NCBI GenBank assembly: GCA_002305635.1
Contig: DBPR01000019.1
Span: 77,039-141,038, forward strand
Direction of reading: 5' to 3'
DNA: 64,000 nucleotides
Origin: Anaerolineaceae bacterium UBA1415
GTDB taxonomy: Bacteria; Chloroflexota; Anaerolineae; Anaerolineales; Anaerolineaceae
Part shown: positions 1-8,098 of the stretch, in pieces
Layout: the number at the start of each line of letters is the position of its first letter
Position numbering within the stretch: position 1 is the first letter of the stretch
Notes under the pieces: generated by a model
The model's database searches: none
What the model saw: only the letters and a program-made list of their open reading frames with translations
Told to the model about the DNA's origin: nothing
Position numbers and translations under genes: made by a program

Positions 1-446
1 TTTTGTTCGGTCGTCAATTCAGCCGCTGGCACTTCCGCCAAAGTCCAGTAGAGGTCCTTGGTGCCATTCTTCACGAAATCATCCAGCTGCACAATTAATG
101 AAGGCGTAATGTTGATGGTCGCCTTCATGCCGGGGTGCTGATCGATCACCTCGACCATGTCGAGATAATCCTTGGTGGCATGCACGCGCACCCAGGGGCG
201 GCTGTAGACGCCGTCGGCATTCTTGTAATACAAAGGCTGATGCTGATGCCAGGTCAGGTTGACGTAAAGAGGCGGCCCTTCCACCTCTTCGATCTCTTCT
301 GTCGTTTGCGGACTTGCTTCTGTTGGTTCAGCCGAAGCCTGCGGCTCGGTCGCTCCGGGCGTAAGCTGAGTTTCAGGGTTGCCAGCACAACCAGCAAGAA
401 TTGCTAAAGTAAGTATGATGGTAAGTATCAGGTGAAGCTTTTTCAT
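1..446 (-). CDS. Glycoside hydrolase family 57 lipoprotein, N-terminal part (runs off window)
   Basis: Only the first 148 codons are present; the gene continues past the left edge. The start ATG at 446 follows an AGAGGT ribosome site. The product begins with Met-Lys-Lys and a hydrophobic stretch ending in a lipobox (LAGC), so it is probably a lipoprotein. A Thr/Glu/Pro-rich linker follows, then the motif VNLTWHQHQPLYYK, which is the conserved N-terminal motif 1 of GH57 alpha-amylases/amylopullulanases. It lies 17 nt downstream of the GH13 gene on the same strand, so both are probably one starch-use operon. The exact specificity (alpha-amylase, pullulanase or glucanotransferase) cannot be read from this fragment. 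Confidence 0.85.
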   Translation of the reverse strand, partial: MKKLHLILTIILTLAILAGCAGNPETQLTPGATEPQASAEPTEASPQTTEEIEEVEGPPLYVNLTWHQHQPLYYKNADGVYSRPWVRVHATKDYLDMVEVIDQHPGMKATINITPSLIVQLDDFVKNGTKDLYWTLAEVPAAELTTEQ

Positions 447-463
447 TATTACCTCTTTTTTCG

Positions 464-2188
464 TTAATTACTTATTTCAATGATGAGGGTCTCGCCCCCA
501 TCCAGCCCATCTGGGATGGTAAAGGTGTTCGGTGCGTTGGGATCTTCTGAATATTGAGGAGAATAGGATCCTTCGCCCCAAATTATCGTATCAAAGGAAG
601 GAGGAGTTTCTGTAACATTTTTTCTGCTGGGTTCGTAAGAAAACGTACAGCCTTCCAGACGTTGAACGCCAAGGTTGGCAATGATGATGTAGGTTTCCGC
701 GCCCAGCTCACGGACAACGCCGTACACCCGACGGCATTCATTATTGACTGTGATCGGAATGTAATTTCCATACTGCAAGCCAGGATATCTGTTGCGCAGG
801 TTGATCAATCCCCGATACCAATTCAGGAGAGAATCGGGGTCAGCCCCTTGCGCCTGGACGTTCTTGGTCTCCCAATCAGGATTGATCTCCTGCCAGGGGT
901 CTCCAGCGCTGAAGCCAGCCTGGGCATCGTTTGACCACTGCATCGGGGTGCGGATCTTTTCGTCGGGTTTGTTCCCCAACATACCGATCTCTTCTCCATA
1001 ATAGAGGTAAGGCACACCGGGACCAGTCAGATACAGGAACGCCGTCAGTTTCTGACGATCCAGCTTGTCGCTGAAGTAGGAAGCAACACGCTGCTGATCA
1101 TGATTGCTCAAAAAGGTGGCAAACTGTTGATCGGGGAAGTAAGTCAGTGAATTCATGTAAGACGCCATGATCCGGGCAGGGTCAGGCGAATAAATCCCAC
1201 CCAAAATATCGCTTGCCAGGTCGAACATGAAGTAATTTTGCATGCCCTTGGTCGGTTGATCGTATTTGGCGATGACCTGCGTATCCGTCCAAACCTCACC
1301 CACCGTATAAGCTTCGGGATTAATGCTCAGATAATAGTCACGCCAGTTCTGGAACCAGGCGATCGAGCTTTTGGTGTCCTGCTGCGAAACGCCGTCCTCA
1401 AACAGATAACGAGCGGCGTCCACCCGAAAGCCGTCAACCCCCATATCAAGCCAGAATTTGGTGGCGTTGTAGATCGATTTGTTGACCATGGGATGGTTGT
1501 GATTGAGATCAGGCATCCCGCTCCAGAAGGGCGCGTAATACCAGCCGCCGTTCTTCTCGTACCAGGCGTTTTGTCCCCAGGGGCCGGGTTTGCCGGGGTT
1601 TGTGTCTTCCCAGACGTACCAATCCCGAAAACTACTGTTGGGATCCTGGGATTGCACAAACCAGGGATGCTCATTGGAGGTGTGATTGATGACAAAATCG
1701 ATCACGACACGAATACCGCGTTGATGGCATTCATCCAGAAGCTCTTTGAAATCCGCCAGCGTGCCGTAGTCGGGATTGACGCTTTGGTAATTGGTGACGT
1801 CATAGCCGTGGTAACTGGGCGAAGGCATGATCGGCATCAGCCAGATGCCGCCAATGCCAAGATCGTCCGTTGTTTCCGGATCGCCGTCATTGAGATAGTC
1901 CAGCATGGAGATGATGCCTTGAAAATCACCGATACCATCGCCGTCGCTGTCCTTGAACGAGCGAACGAATATCTCATAAAAGACAACCTCGTTCCACCAT
2001 TTGGGAGCTTCATCTTCCGAAGTTACATTTTCTTCCTCACCAGGGTAAAGCTGTTCAGAAAGTGCCATGGCGGTAGGATCAAGCGTAGCACCGTCATTGG
2101 AAGTGATATCGGTTTGATCAGGCTGGCAGGCAGAAAGAACCAGCGCAAAAGCTAAGATTAAGAAAACCAGGGTTTTCGTCTTTTTCAT
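464..2188 (-). CDS. GH13 alpha-amylase family lipoprotein
   Basis: 574 residues. The signal peptide ends in LVLSAC, with the acylated Cys at 21. A (beta/alpha)8 GH13 domain follows from about residue 65. The four GH13 motifs are visible: DFVINH near 164-169, GFRVDAAR with nucleophile Asp257, VGEVW with acid/base Glu298, and SNHD with Asp364. Surface-anchored GH13 enzymes of this size hydrolyse alpha-1,4-glucans or maltodextrins outside the membrane. The start has a GGAG site 6 nt upstream. It is the first gene of an operon with the GH57 gene. The C-terminal beta domain is short. Substrate preference (alpha-amylase or neopullulanase/oligo-1,6-glucosidase type) is not resolved. Confidence 0.93.
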   Translation of the reverse strand: MKKTKTLVFLILAFALVLSACQPDQTDITSNDGATLDPTAMALSEQLYPGEEENVTSEDEAPKWWNEVVFYEIFVRSFKDSDGDGIGDFQGIISMLDYLNDGDPETTDDLGIGGIWLMPIMPSPSYHGYDVTNYQSVNPDYGTLADFKELLDECHQRGIRVVIDFVINHTSNEHPWFVQSQDPNSSFRDWYVWEDTNPGKPGPWGQNAWYEKNGGWYYAPFWSGMPDLNHNHPMVNKSIYNATKFWLDMGVDGFRVDAARYLFEDGVSQQDTKSSIAWFQNWRDYYLSINPEAYTVGEVWTDTQVIAKYDQPTKGMQNYFMFDLASDILGGIYSPDPARIMASYMNSLTYFPDQQFATFLSNHDQQRVASYFSDKLDRQKLTAFLYLTGPGVPYLYYGEEIGMLGNKPDEKIRTPMQWSNDAQAGFSAGDPWQEINPDWETKNVQAQGADPDSLLNWYRGLINLRNRYPGLQYGNYIPITVNNECRRVYGVVRELGAETYIIIANLGVQRLEGCTFSYEPSRKNVTETPPSFDTIIWGEGSYSPQYSEDPNAPNTFTIPDGLDGGETLIIEISN

Positions 2189-2507
2189 ACTAACTCCAGG
2201 ATCTTGTTTTCTCTATTCTACTTTACATCCCGGTATTGAGGAAATGCCACCTCCCCAGCAATTCTCAGTATGCAATTTGTATAGCTCGGATTCCCATTTC
2301 CTTAAGTGAATGTTTATTAATTTTTGATCGAAAATCGGCCTGTACGGACGGGGTTCATCCCCGTCCGCTACTTAGGAACATTAAATGACTGGATATATTA
2401 ATGTAGTTTATAAATTATTAGCGACATTGACTTTCAACTCAGTACCATTTTTTCCATATTAAGAATTGGTGGCACCTTCCACCCTTAGGAACCGATCCGC
2501 CATGCCG
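2189..2507. other. Intergenic region with promoter and degenerate repeat
   Basis: This 319 bp stretch has no credible gene. It holds the leader of the GH13 gene (a TAGAAT-like -10 on the minus strand near 2215-2220) and, from 2260, a roughly 110 bp sequence related to 16654-16800. That sequence ends in a perfect 9 bp GC-rich hairpin described separately. Confidence 0.6.
2260..2373. repeat. Dispersed palindromic repeat, family A copy 1
   Basis: A perfect hairpin CGGACGGGG (2345-2353), loop TTCAT, CCCCGTCCG (2359-2367), preceded by TGTA. The 85 bp upstream (from 2260) align with 16654-16740 with scattered substitutions and small indels, so the repeated unit is longer than the hairpin. Related hairpins occur near 37.9, 44.2, 44.3, 60.7, 60.8 and 60.9 kb. 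Confidence 0.8.
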
Positions 2508-3209
2508 TTAATCTAAAAATCCCGGCAATCCCTCTGAATAAGGCGCGATCAGTTCCGCACCTTGATTGGCAGGGCTGTTGACATCCCGACTCACCTGTAC
2601 CCGGAACAGAGAACCATCCAGCAAGGGCTTCAACATCGCCTGCAAAGCCCTGGGGTTGTCCTCCAGCAGCCAATCCCACATGCGCTCTTTGCGCAGAATG
2701 ACCGGCATGCGGTGATGCACTTCCGCCATATCCTGGTTGGCTTCGGTCGTGATCAAAGTGCAGCTTGTCAAACCTGGGATCCCTGGCAGCGAAGAAACGC
2801 CCTTATTCTCCCAATCATCCCAAAGTCCCGCGAAAGCAAAAGGCTCACCGCCCTCCAGTTGAAAATAATAAGGGATTGAGCTTCTTCCAATCTTTTTCCA
2901 CTCATAAAAGCCATCCGCCAGGATCAGGCAACGTTTGTTGCGAAAAGAACTGCGATAAGCCGGTTTTTCTGCCACTGTCTCCGCCCGCGCGTTGATCATT
3001 TTGTAGCCAATCGCCGGGTCCTTTGCCCAAAACGGCACCAGCCCCCACTTCATCCAGACCACATCACGGCTATGCGCAAAAGGCACCGTTGCCACTTCCT
3101 GCGAGGGCGCGATGTTATAGCGCTTTTCCCAATCCAACGGCATCTGCCCCAGCGCCAGCTGCGTGCGCAGGTCTTCTGAATCAATCGCCATCGTAAATCT
3201 TCCACACAT
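2508..3209 (-). CDS. SOS response-associated peptidase (SRAP/YedK/HMCES family)
   Basis: 233 residues, the usual length. It starts MCGRFT; after Met removal Cys2 forms a thiazolidine crosslink with abasic sites in single-stranded DNA. Other SRAP active-site residues are visible: Asn73 (INARAE), Glu103 (GFYEW) and His166 (VHHRMP). The role, from the family, is to shield abasic sites at forks. ATG 3209 is preceded by CGGAGG and a TATAAT box. It is divergent from uvrB, so both repair genes share one upstream region. A very confident family call; the peptidase label is historical. Confidence 0.95.
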   Translation of the reverse strand: MCGRFTMAIDSEDLRTQLALGQMPLDWEKRYNIAPSQEVATVPFAHSRDVVWMKWGLVPFWAKDPAIGYKMINARAETVAEKPAYRSSFRNKRCLILADGFYEWKKIGRSSIPYYFQLEGGEPFAFAGLWDDWENKGVSSLPGIPGLTSCTLITTEANQDMAEVHHRMPVILRKERMWDWLLEDNPRALQAMLKPLLDGSLFRVQVSRDVNSPANQGAELIAPYSEGLPGFLD

Positions 3210-3253
3210 ATCGCCTCCGTTGACAAGATTATACGATACGCGTTCAGGTTTTC

Positions 3254-3498
3254 AACAAACCCAACCAAACCCGCCGTGCTAATGGACAATCAAGCCCGCT
3301 TTTTTGATTTAACTTCTCACAAATCCAAAGATAAAAAATGATTATTTCACTGCAATAATCGTTAATTGCATCAATCGTTGCAATCTATAAATTTTGATTA
3401 ATTTGCTGCAATTTTGCAGAATTTCAGCCATAACCGCAATTTTTGTAGAGGGAGAGTTGCTGACAAAGCCAACCAGTCCCGCCGTGCTAATGTACAAT
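3254..3498. repeat. 37 bp direct repeat upstream of uvrB
   Basis: 3254-3290 and 3462-3498 match at about 32 of 37 positions and share CCCGCCGTGCTAATG. The right copy ends in the uvrB -10 box (TACAAT); the left copy has GACAAT at the same place. AT-rich DNA between them holds a perfect CTGCAA-TT-TTGCAG palindrome (3406-3419). Confidence 0.75.
3493..3498 (+). promoter_or_regulatory. -10 box of uvrB, leaderless arrangement
   Basis: TACAAT ends 6 nt before ATG 3505, so transcription should start at or next to that ATG. No ribosome site precedes it. This supports 3505 rather than the upstream in-frame ATGs at 3394, 3490 or 3499. No clear -35 is seen. Confidence 0.6.
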
Positions 3499-3504
3499 AT
3501 GGTC

Positions 3505-5547
3505 ATGCAATTCAAACTGAACGCCCCCTATCAACCAACCGGCGACCAGCCGGAAGCCATTCGTCAACTTGTCGATGGCATTAATAAAGGTTATAAAAAT
3601 CAGGTCTTGCTCGGCGCGACCGGCACCGGCAAAACTTTTACCGTGGCCAATGTCATCCAACAGCTGCAGATCCCAACCCTGGTAATGACCCATAACAAAA
3701 CCCTGGCAGCCCAGCTTTATGCTGAATACAAAGAATTTTTCCCCGAGAACGCGGTGGAATACTTCGTTTCCTATTACGATTATTACCAACCAGAAGCCTA
3801 CATCCCCAGACGCGACCTCTATATCGAGAAAGAGACCGACATCAACGAGGAGATCGACCGCCTGCGGCTGGCAGCGACCACCGCCCTGATGTCCCGCCAG
3901 GACGTTATCATTGTTGCTTCGGTCTCCGCCATCTACGGTCTGGGCGACCCGGACGCCTATCGCGCGTCCGTGCTGCACATCCCCAAAGGCAAGATCTACC
4001 GCCGCAACGCTCTCCTGCGTCAATTGGTCGATATTCAATACCAGCGCAACGACCTCGAGGTCAAACCTGGCATTTTCCGTGTGCGGGGCGACACGCTCGA
4101 GATCCTGCCCGCTTACAGCGAGCGCGAAGCCTATCGGATCAACTTTTTTGGCGATGAGATCGAAGAGATCACGCGCCTCAACCCCCTCACGGGAGAAGTG
4201 CTCGAAAAGCTCGATCAGGTCGATATCTACCCCGCCAAGCACTACATCACCGAGGACAAGCGCATGGAAAAAACGCTGATGGACATAGCAGCCGAGCTTG
4301 AAGAGCGCGTGGAGTATTTCCGCAAAGACGGCCGCCTGCTGGAAGCGCAGCGGCTGGAGCAGCGCACGCGCTACGATCTGGAGATGCTGCGCGAGGTCGG
4401 CTCCTGCGCCGGCATCGAAAACTACTCCCGTCACATTGACCAGCGCGCGGCGGGCACGCCGCCCTGGACCCTGCTCGATTTCATGCCCAGCCGTTATCTC
4501 CTCGTTCTGGACGAATCGCACATGATGGTGCCCCAGCTGCGCGGCATGTACAACGGCGACCGCTCACGTAAAGAGGTTTTGGTCGATTATGGCTTCCGTT
4601 TGCCTTCCGCGAAAGACAACCGCCCGCTCAAATTCCATGAATTTGAGGAGATGATGGGCATCACGATGTACACCAGCGCCACACCTGGCCCCTACGAAAT
4701 GCAGGTCGCCGATCAGGTGGTCGAACAGGTCATCCGCCCGACTGGCTTGTTGGATCCGATCGTTGAGATCAGACCCACCAGGGGTCAGATCGATGATCTG
4801 ATCGTCGAACTGCGGAAGAGGGTCGATATCGGTGAGCGTGCCCTCGTGACGACGCTGACCAAGCGCATGGCAGAAGACATGGCTGATTATTTGCTCGAAT
4901 CGGGCTTCAAGGTGCATTATCTCCATTCCGAAGTCGATACCCTTGAGCGGGTCGGCATCCTTCGTGACCTGCGCCTGGGCGTTTTTGACGTCGTCGTCGG
5001 CATCAACCTCCTGCGTGAGGGGCTTGATCTTCCTGAAGTCTCCCTTGTGGCGATCCTGGACGCCGACAAAGAGGGCTTTTTGCGTTCCACGACCGCTCTG
5101 GTGCAGAATTTTGGTCGCGCGGCCCGCCATTTGAACGGCAAGGTCATCCTTTATGCAGACAAAATGACCGACTCGATGCAACGGGCCATTGATGAGACCA
5201 ACCGCCGCCGCAAGATCCAGGAAGCCTACAATAAAGAACACAATATCTCGCCCGTCGGCATCACCAAAGCCGTACACGATATCACAGACAGGCTGACAAA
5301 CGTGGCTCAGGACGAAAAGAAACCGCGCAATGTCCGCGAAATGGCCGCCACAATGCAGAAACGCGAGCTAGAGCGCATGATCAGCGAGATGGAAAACCAA
5401 ATGCGCGCCGCCGCCAAAGCGCTCGAATTCGAGCAGGCTGCCATGCTGCGCGACCAGATGTATGAGCTGAAAGCCATTCTGGTGGATGACAGCGATCTGC
5501 CGCCCTGGAAAAAACAAGCCCTCTTCGCCCAAGGAAGAGATGACTGA
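3505..5547 (+). CDS. uvrB: Excinuclease ABC subunit B
   Basis: 680 residues from the chosen start (MQFKLNAPYQPTGDQPEAI), a normal UvrB length. It is the helicase-like damage-verification subunit of nucleotide excision repair, loaded by UvrA and recruiting UvrC. Visible features: Walker A GATGTGKT, the beta-hairpin motif (YYDYYQPEAYIP) that inserts between strands, DESH Walker B, the helicase motif region GINLLREGLDLPEVSLVAILDAD (written here only as a location near the C-terminal third), and a C-terminal UVR motif (about the last 40 residues) that binds UvrC. The frame is open up to 3394 but family alignment and the -10 box favour 3505. Divergent from the SRAP gene. Confidence 0.97.
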   Translation: MQFKLNAPYQPTGDQPEAIRQLVDGINKGYKNQVLLGATGTGKTFTVANVIQQLQIPTLVMTHNKTLAAQLYAEYKEFFPENAVEYFVSYYDYYQPEAYIPRRDLYIEKETDINEEIDRLRLAATTALMSRQDVIIVASVSAIYGLGDPDAYRASVLHIPKGKIYRRNALLRQLVDIQYQRNDLEVKPGIFRVRGDTLEILPAYSEREAYRINFFGDEIEEITRLNPLTGEVLEKLDQVDIYPAKHYITEDKRMEKTLMDIAAELEERVEYFRKDGRLLEAQRLEQRTRYDLEMLREVGSCAGIENYSRHIDQRAAGTPPWTLLDFMPSRYLLVLDESHMMVPQLRGMYNGDRSRKEVLVDYGFRLPSAKDNRPLKFHEFEEMMGITMYTSATPGPYEMQVADQVVEQVIRPTGLLDPIVEIRPTRGQIDDLIVELRKRVDIGERALVTTLTKRMAEDMADYLLESGFKVHYLHSEVDTLERVGILRDLRLGVFDVVVGINLLREGLDLPEVSLVAILDADKEGFLRSTTALVQNFGRAARHLNGKVILYADKMTDSMQRAIDETNRRRKIQEAYNKEHNISPVGITKAVHDITDRLTNVAQDEKKPRNVREMAATMQKRELERMISEMENQMRAAAKALEFEQAAMLRDQMYELKAILVDDSDLPPWKKQALFAQGRDD

Positions 5548-5581
5548 CCAATAAATAACATCAGGGTGCCATGGGGATCCC

Positions 5582-5634
5582 TTAAAGCCCTCTCAGTGGG
5601 AGAGGGTCGGCGAAGCTGGGGTGAGGGAAAGTTC
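5582..5634. repeat. Dispersed repeat family B, copy 1
   Basis: CCCTCTCagtgGGAGAGGG hairpin followed by TCGGCGAAGCTGGGGTGAGGG. The layout (hairpin then GGTGAGG) resembles the two copies at 55.66-55.89 kb. The rest of the 5548-5812 interval shows no gene. Confidence 0.6.
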
Positions 5635-5812
5635 GCTGCAGACGTACTAACCTTGATGTATGGCTGTTTTTAAGATGAGGGGCAGAGTTCCTTAGGGTTG
5701 AGCCAGTGCCGCAAAGAGAACGCCCAAATCCAAACATGACAAGAGTTAAGCCTTATTCATGTATATTTAATCAAACCTTAAGAACAAATTCCATTCCCTG
5801 CTCAAAAAACCC

Positions 5813-5841
5813 TTGACTTAAAATGCAAAGCTTACTATACT
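5813..5841 (+). promoter_or_regulatory. Sigma-70-type promoter with direct-repeat operator for XRE gene
   Basis: TTGACT (5813-5818), 17 bp spacer, TATACT (5836-5841). The decamer ATGCAAAGCT occurs at 5823-5832 and again at 5846-5855, 23 bp apart and flanking the -10 box. A small inverted repeat AAAGC-TG-GCTTT overlaps the second copy. This is a good candidate autoregulatory operator. Confidence 0.75.
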
Positions 5842-5845
5842 TTTT

Positions 5846-6091
5846 ATGCAAAGCTGGCTTTACATTATCAACAAGGAGGTTGCCATAAAAACCAAAATTC
5901 GCGAACTGCGAAAACAACACAAACTGACCCAGGAAGAACTGGCACTGGAGGTCGGAACCACCCGTCAGACCATCACCTCAATTGAGGTTGAAAAATACAC
6001 CGCCTCGCTGGTACTTGCCTACAGGATCGCCCGTTATTTTGGGCTTAGTATCGAAGAAGTATTTGATTTTTCAGAAGTGGAGAATGAATAA
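5846..6091 (+). CDS. XRE-family HTH regulator with ambiguous (possibly AUA) start
   Basis: A small helix-turn-helix protein of the YozG/Cro-CI type: IRELRKQHKLTQEELA, then TTRQTITSIE as recognition helix, then SLVLAYRIARYFGLSIEEVF. The family normally begins Met-Lys-x-(R/K)-IRELR. Here that point is ATA at 5885, placed 5 nt after a perfect AAGGAGG (5873-5879). The only in-frame ATG is at 5846, which lies at or before the predicted transcription start and has no ribosome site. So the protein is either 68 residues from an AUA codon or 81 residues from a leaderless ATG. It is followed after 2 nt by a membrane protein; such pairs usually are autoregulated two-gene units. Confidence 0.85.
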   Translation: MQSWLYIINKEVAIKTKIRELRKQHKLTQEELALEVGTTRQTITSIEVEKYTASLVLAYRIARYFGLSIEEVFDFSEVENE

Positions 6092-6093
6092 AC

Positions 6094-6540
6094 ATGGAAA
6101 AATATCGACAGGAAATTCAAAATCAAGTCAGAACCGGCGGGATCATTATCGCCCTGACAATTGCCCTTTTCAGCACACTGCACGTCTTTTTGTACCCCAA
6201 AATCACCAACCCAGCCACGACAACACTGGTCGGCTATGTGGAAGGCGTGATCATGGGTCTTGTTGCTGTCCTGATCATTCAAATGTTCGTTCGCGGAAAA
6301 GCGCTGAAGGATGAAACCGCGTTGCGCAAGCTTTACAACGAGGAACATGACGAACGCGCGCAGCTCATCCGACAAAAAGCCGGTGAACCCCTGATGGCCA
6401 TCACCGGTGCCATTATCACCACGGCAGGGGCAGTCTGTGTCTATTTCAACACCACCGTCTCCTACACCCTCATGGGCGCCGGCCTTTTCGTCATTCTTGT
6501 CGGCATCTTGGTAAAATTTTGGGTTTCCAGAAAATATTGA
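6094..6540 (+). CDS. Four-helix membrane protein paired with XRE regulator
   Basis: 148 residues. Two hydrophobic segments near the N-terminus (about 18-36 and 45-65), a charged cytoplasmic-like middle (KALKDETALRKLYNEEHDERAQLIRQKAG) given here as the segment 70-98, and two more hydrophobic segments (about 103-122 and 125-143). No enzymatic motif recognised. It lies 2 nt after the XRE gene with GGAG upstream and is surely co-transcribed. Function unknown; by analogy the regulator may control its membrane partner. Confidence 0.75.
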   Translation: MEKYRQEIQNQVRTGGIIIALTIALFSTLHVFLYPKITNPATTTLVGYVEGVIMGLVAVLIIQMFVRGKALKDETALRKLYNEEHDERAQLIRQKAGEPLMAITGAIITTAGAVCVYFNTTVSYTLMGAGLFVILVGILVKFWVSRKY

Positions 6541-6584
6541 GAAAAGACAAGCCATCAATAAAAAGAATAAAAAGCTTACAAAAA

Positions 6585-6610
6585 AGCCCTGGGGTTCGTT
6601 TCCCAGGGCT
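6585..6610. terminator. Hairpin terminator between convergent genes
   Basis: AGCCCTGGG (6585-6593) pairs with CCCAGGGCT (6602-6610). On the minus strand six T residues follow, so it ends the rseP-HEAT-acyP operon; it may also serve the plus-strand XRE operon. Confidence 0.85.
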
Positions 6611-6643
6611 AAACTTTTCAACATAAAGAACCGTGGTCCCGGA

Positions 6644-6940
6644 TCAAAACGTTACATCGAACTTATTAAACTCTCCGCGCGCGGGGTACAAGGTATGCCG
6701 CACGTTCTCAACGCGCGACGACTGCGGGCCGCGTTTCAACTCCGCTAAAAAGGCTTCCAGCACGGCTTTCCGACCCTCAGCCACAACCTCAACCGAGCCG
6801 TCCGATAAGTTTCGAACCCAGCCCACCAGGGCAAGCTGCTGGGCGGTCTTTAGCGTGAAATAACGAAATCCAACGCCCTGCACAACTCCACTCACATAGG
6901 CGTGCAATCGTGCCAGGTCTTGTTCTGTTTCAGGAACCAT
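6644..6940 (-). CDS. acyP: Acylphosphatase
   Basis: 98 residues. It hydrolyses carboxyl-phosphate bonds such as those of acetyl or carbamoyl phosphate. The family signature is intact: GVVQGVGFRYF with the catalytic Arg and GWVRNLSDGSVE with the catalytic Asn. Third gene of an apparent operon after the HEAT protein (17 nt gap) and the site-2 protease. Small, soluble, no signal peptide. Confidence 0.95.
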   Translation of the reverse strand: MVPETEQDLARLHAYVSGVVQGVGFRYFTLKTAQQLALVGWVRNLSDGSVEVVAEGRKAVLEAFLAELKRGPQSSRVENVRHTLYPARGEFNKFDVTF

Positions 6941-6957
6941 CTTTCGCCTCCTTCAAA

Positions 6958-8091
6958 CTAATTAAAGCGATCCGCGTCGAAATCGCCCAGGCTGTATTCA
7001 TCGTCATCGGATTCGTCGTCATCATCGGAGACGTAGCGTTCCCATTCTTCCAGATTGAAGTCGCTGTGATCAGCGTATTCTTCATCATCCTCATCAAATT
7101 CCTCGTCAGTATCCTCTTCGTCCGCGTCCGATTCATTCTTTTCCCAGGGGATCGACAACATCTCCAGGTCGCCGTCACTTTCGTTAAAGTTGAGCAATTC
7201 CAGCGCTTCTTCCAGAAAGCTGATCTCCTCATCGTCCTCCGCGGCTGCCAGAAGCGCTTCAAGTTTGCGTTCAACCCCCTCGCCGCCGATCTCTGCCAGC
7301 GCCCAAACCGTTTCACGCAATAAAGTTTCATCACTGATCTGGTCAAGACTCTTCAAAAGAAATCTGCGCGCCTTTTTCAGAGCAAGCTCGCCAGCCGCAT
7401 GGACAGCCTGGATCCTGACCGCCAGATTCTCATGGTCAAGGTTTTCCAGGATCGTCGGCGCCCACTGCTCATCAGCCGATCTGCCCATACCGAACATGGC
7501 GCTTTCCACCCAAAGTTCGTCGTCCATCACAGCAGCTCTGCGCAGCAGATCGACCACTTCTTCACGGCTCGAATAGCCCATCGATTCCAGCGCTCTCCGC
7601 CGCACGAGATCGCTCTTGTCCTCGTTTGTTGCCTGCAGTAAAGCGTCTTCAATTTCTTTCAGAATTTCGGGGCGCAGTTTTTCATACTCGCCCAGGCAAA
7701 CAAAAGGGCCAAGCCCGTTGGCGACTGCCGCGCGTACTGCATCATCACGATCCAGATCCTTAATGATCCTCAAATAGACCGGGATCAGTTTCTTATCTTC
7801 GCTGTCAAACAACAGATCAATGGCTGAGCACTGCACGCCCGGGTCGGCATCATCCAGCGCGATGCGGGCAACACTTTCGTACATCAAAACCGGATCATTT
7901 TCCGCAAATTCAACCAGGTCTTCCAGGAGCGTCTGCCGCCGTTTGAGCGGGATCATCAACCAGGCCGTTGCCAGAACCTTCTGATCCTGAGGGCTCAGAT
8001 CCGAAAAATGATAGAGCAATTTGGCAGGAAACGCGTGTTCCTGATCCAATAATGCTTTGATCAGGTCATGGATATTAACTACTTCTTTCAT
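6958..8091 (-). CDS. HEAT-repeat protein with acidic C-terminal tail
   Basis: 377 residues. Several HEAT/armadillo-type helical repeats can be followed from about 60 to 280 (for example DDAVRAAVANGLG, DHENLAVRIQAVHAAGELAL). The last 75 residues are strongly acidic, dominated by Asp and Glu. HEAT solenoids bind proteins; there is no catalytic motif. It begins 7 nt after the RseP-type protease stop, so it is co-transcribed with it. No specific function is known for this combination; a scaffold or adaptor is an inference only. Confidence 0.8.
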   Translation of the reverse strand: MKEVVNIHDLIKALLDQEHAFPAKLLYHFSDLSPQDQKVLATAWLMIPLKRRQTLLEDLVEFAENDPVLMYESVARIALDDADPGVQCSAIDLLFDSEDKKLIPVYLRIIKDLDRDDAVRAAVANGLGPFVCLGEYEKLRPEILKEIEDALLQATNEDKSDLVRRRALESMGYSSREEVVDLLRRAAVMDDELWVESAMFGMGRSADEQWAPTILENLDHENLAVRIQAVHAAGELALKKARRFLLKSLDQISDETLLRETVWALAEIGGEGVERKLEALLAAAEDDEEISFLEEALELLNFNESDGDLEMLSIPWEKNESDADEEDTDEEFDEDDEEYADHSDFNLEEWERYVSDDDDESDDDEYSLGDFDADRFN

Positions 8092-8098
8092 CTTGCCT

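Noticed and set aside
1238..2155. 305-codon open frame antisense to the GH13 gene
   Set aside because: No homology pattern, no ribosome site, and the opposite strand has a complete GH13 enzyme; typical codon-bias shadow.
3394..3504. Longer uvrB protein from ATG 3394
   Set aside because: The extension overlaps the AT-rich promoter region; the -10 box and family alignment place the start at 3505.
3487..4521. 344-codon open frame antisense to uvrB
   Set aside because: Shadow of the conserved uvrB coding sequence; product has no recognisable domain.
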